This document shows positions 61,947-64,000 of a DNA stretch of 64,000 nucleotides, piece after piece (the first letter of the stretch is position 1; every line of letters starts with the position of its first letter). The notes beneath the pieces were generated by a model. It made no database searches. It was not told the DNA's origin and worked only from the letters and a program-made list of their open reading frames with translations. The stretch lies in NCBI GenBank assembly GCA_015350385.1, contig WNKI01000001.1, forward strand, positions 10,789,302-10,853,301, written 5' to 3'. This DNA is from Aculops lycopersici (Eukaryota; Arthropoda; Arachnida; Trombidiformes; Eriophyidae). A program made the position numbers and the translations under genes.

Positions 61947-64000
61947 CTAACGTTTTTTGTTTAGTTTAGTTTTGAAATCATTGTTTTGTTTGGTTTGGTT
62001 TTGATCAAATGCAAACACCAATTCAATGTCGAGTGGATGAGGCGTCGACGTCGTTAAAAGTCATTGGCGCGCAATGGAGGAGTCGTTGAAAAGTTGGATG
62101 TTCCGGAGAGGAAGGAGGAGAAGTTAATGAGAAAACAAGGAGTTTGAGGGAACAAATTACCATTTGTTGAGTCGTGTCAATGGTAATTCAATGTGAGGTT
62201 AGAGGAGGGGATTTAGAATAGCGGTTTGCCGAGCGGTTGTTTGGTTAGACGGTTGGTTGGTGTGTTCAAGATGTCAGCCGGTAGGAGGCGGAGAGAAGGA
62301 GTTTGTGTAGGTTTTTTGGGGTTTTTTTGTGTGTTCAAGTTGAGGGGAATCAACGTGCAAAGCAAAGCAAGGCAACGAGCAGTTAGATGGAGGGAATTCA
62401 ATTTGAAAACATAAAAAATCCGAGATGTTGGTCGTGGGTCGGTGCCGACAAGCGAGTTGCGAGCGTTTGGCGGTTTCCGACGCAAACGATGCCAGCGAGT
62501 AAGAGGGTTGAAGTTGGTGGGTAAGTAAGTGAGTGAGTGAGTTGGTCGGTCGGTTGGTTGGTTGTGTAACAGTGATAGTAATAGTAATATAAATAGTATT
62601 AGTGTTAGTGTCGGTATTAACGCGAACACAGTGGCCAGTCAACGGCAGGGGCGAGGTATTAAGTTGGCATCCGTGTTGATACGTAATGACAGAAGACACA
62701 CAAACAGCAAGCACGAGCGCCGGTTCAGTTTAGTTGGGGCGCGGCGAGTCGGCAAATCGCGCGTCGGGTGGTTGGTTTTCAGTTTCCGGTCGGATTGAGT
62801 TTCAATGAAATTTAATAGGCGTCGTTTGGTGGTTGGGTTGTCGTGGTGGTCGTTTTTGTTGTTGTTGTTTTTGTTGCGTATATCAAATCGGATCGAATTG
62901 AAATGGTCGCGTTTTGTGTGGTCGTGGCGTTGTTATGTCGATGGTAATTGTCAATACAAACATCGAGAGAGAAACCAGAGAGCGATTGCATTAGTGGCGT
63001 CGTTGTTGGCGTTGTTCGAATTGAGAAAGAGGCGCAAAATTGGCAAGACGTTAGCCCACCACGTCGGTAGGTTAAGGAGGAGGAGGTGCGTCCAGGTGGG
63101 CGTGCCGGGCAAGTGTAAGAAGTCGGTCGGTTGGTGGGGAGAGAAAGGGTGTAAGAATACTAGTTAGTCTTTGCTTTTGGCGCTTTTGCTTAGCTAGACA
63201 GATAGACCTTTAGACGTTTATGCGATGAGACAGACGCGACTTGCTGCTGACATCAAAGGAACCTCTGCTCAGTCTAGTTTGTCTAGACCAAACTAAACTA
63301 GTCGGGTCTAGTCTGTTAGATTTAAACAACAAACTTGTGGCCAGCCAAGCGACACGCCGAGATAAGGGCAGACTTTCGAGCTTTGTGTTGGCTTTTTACA
63401 CACTTCGCAAACCTAGATCGTTGATGATGCTCGGGGGTGCCGCTTTCGTTGGCCAGCTAGCACTTCGGGTTCCTGGTGGCGCCTAATAGTTTGCTTATCC
63501 AACTTGGCCGGCCGACTAGACGAGAAGATGATGCCGCCACCGAGCTTGGCGTTCGATCTCGCAACTGGAACTGGAAGGCGGCCAGGCAGCTGGACCACTT
63601 TGCTCGACAGGCGTGCCACGAGCGTCCATTCATCATTGCGGCGGCGGTGGCGGCAGCAGGAGCGACGCGAGCCGGAGAGTTCTGCTTGGTCGTCTTCAGG
63701 TTGTCGCCACTGGCTGCCGCCCAGTGACTTTGATCAATGAGCAGCAAGGTCTCGGGGGCGTAGCTGGCTCCCGGCTGATATCTCGTGCACCACAAATGCC
63801 ACCAGGACAAGCCGACAGCCTATGCTACTAATAATTTGGAGGCCCGACTTTGCTCGGTTCTTTGCATCTACCTTAATAGTCGCGCGGTAGTTCATCTCCT
63901 ACAGTCACTTGTCACCTTGGCGCCGGCTAACAATCTAGCTTTAACCTTCCGGCTAGAGTGCATACAACCACGAGATGGCGCTAGGTGCTGTCGAGACCAA
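61947..64000 (-). other. Probable intron of the membrane-tail gene
   Basis: About 2 kb with no recognisable exon on either strand. A (GTAA/GTGA)n and (GGTT)n run is at 62521-62565. GTTG/GTCG-rich DNA runs to about 62880, and a near-palindrome centred on TCTAGA lies near 63282. The short open frames are low-complexity and unsupported. Confidence 0.5.
62521..62565. repeat. (GTAA/GTGA)n and (GGTT)n tandem tract
   Basis: Tetranucleotide units that change from GTAA to GTGA to GGTC/GGTT in one run. Confidence 0.85.

Noticed and set aside
62805..63167. Open frame on the + strand in the right-hand intron
   Set aside because: Low-complexity translation of a GTTG-rich repeat; no domain.
1..64000. CRISPR arrays, phage or bacterial insertion elements
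   Set aside because: The window is animal nuclear DNA; no regularly spaced repeats or integrase-type genes are seen.

Overview
The window is nuclear DNA of an animal, not of a microbe. It has spliced genes with GT-AG introns, AATAAA poly(A) signals, a U2 spliceosomal RNA gene, a paired-like homeobox gene, an activin-type TGF-beta ligand and a three-domain GART enzyme. Gene-dense blocks with few short introns beside a gene-poor developmental locus suggest a compact arthropod genome. A mite-like chelicerate is my guess, at low confidence, because nothing seen fixes the clade.

Layout: 0.8-1.9 kb (+) a CRAL-TRIO lipid-binding protein; 2.3-7.9 kb (-) a GART gene of three exons with a U2 snRNA gene inside its second intron and a very large His-rich linker between two enzyme domains; 8.4-8.8 kb (-) a small coiled-coil protein; 9.2-11.8 kb (+) an intronless senataxin/Sen1-type helicase; 12.0-12.4 kb (-) an RNase P/MRP p20-like Alba protein; 12.4-15.8 kb non-coding DNA with a cluster of GCCCGCAAGC repeats; 15.8-16.7 kb (+) an activin-like ligand; 17.1-22.5 kb (+) an ABCA-family membrane protein whose first ATPase domain has lost every catalytic motif and whose second is absent; 22.8-23.1 kb (-) COX6B; 23.7-24.1 kb (+) ribosomal protein eS10.

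From 24.2 to 50.4 kb a gene-poor tract surrounds one paired-like homeobox gene (exons at 28.07, 37.87 and 38.28 kb). Its homeodomain is split by a 9.5-kb intron. This tract is strewn with exact copies of CAACAAGTGG and with the related CAACAGGT, far above chance, which suggests a shared regulatory code or a short repeat family. From 51.0 to 62 kb genes return: a USP12/46-type deubiquitinase (-, three exons) divergent from a shortened Timeless/Tof1 protein (+), then a secreted Pro/Gln-rich protein of unknown function (+), and the last exon of a single-pass membrane protein with a 1.1-kb-residue low-complexity tail (-) whose upstream exons lie beyond the window.

The genes do not form one pathway. 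Several are housekeeping pairs packed head-to-head (coiled-coil/senataxin, COX6B/RPS10, USP/Timeless) or tail-to-tail (CRAL-TRIO/GART, senataxin/POP7). The strongest candidates for something undescribed are the catalytically dead ABCA-like protein, the GART His-rich linker (a possible in-frame intron), the unusual U2 RNA, and the CAACARGTG motif field around the homeobox gene.
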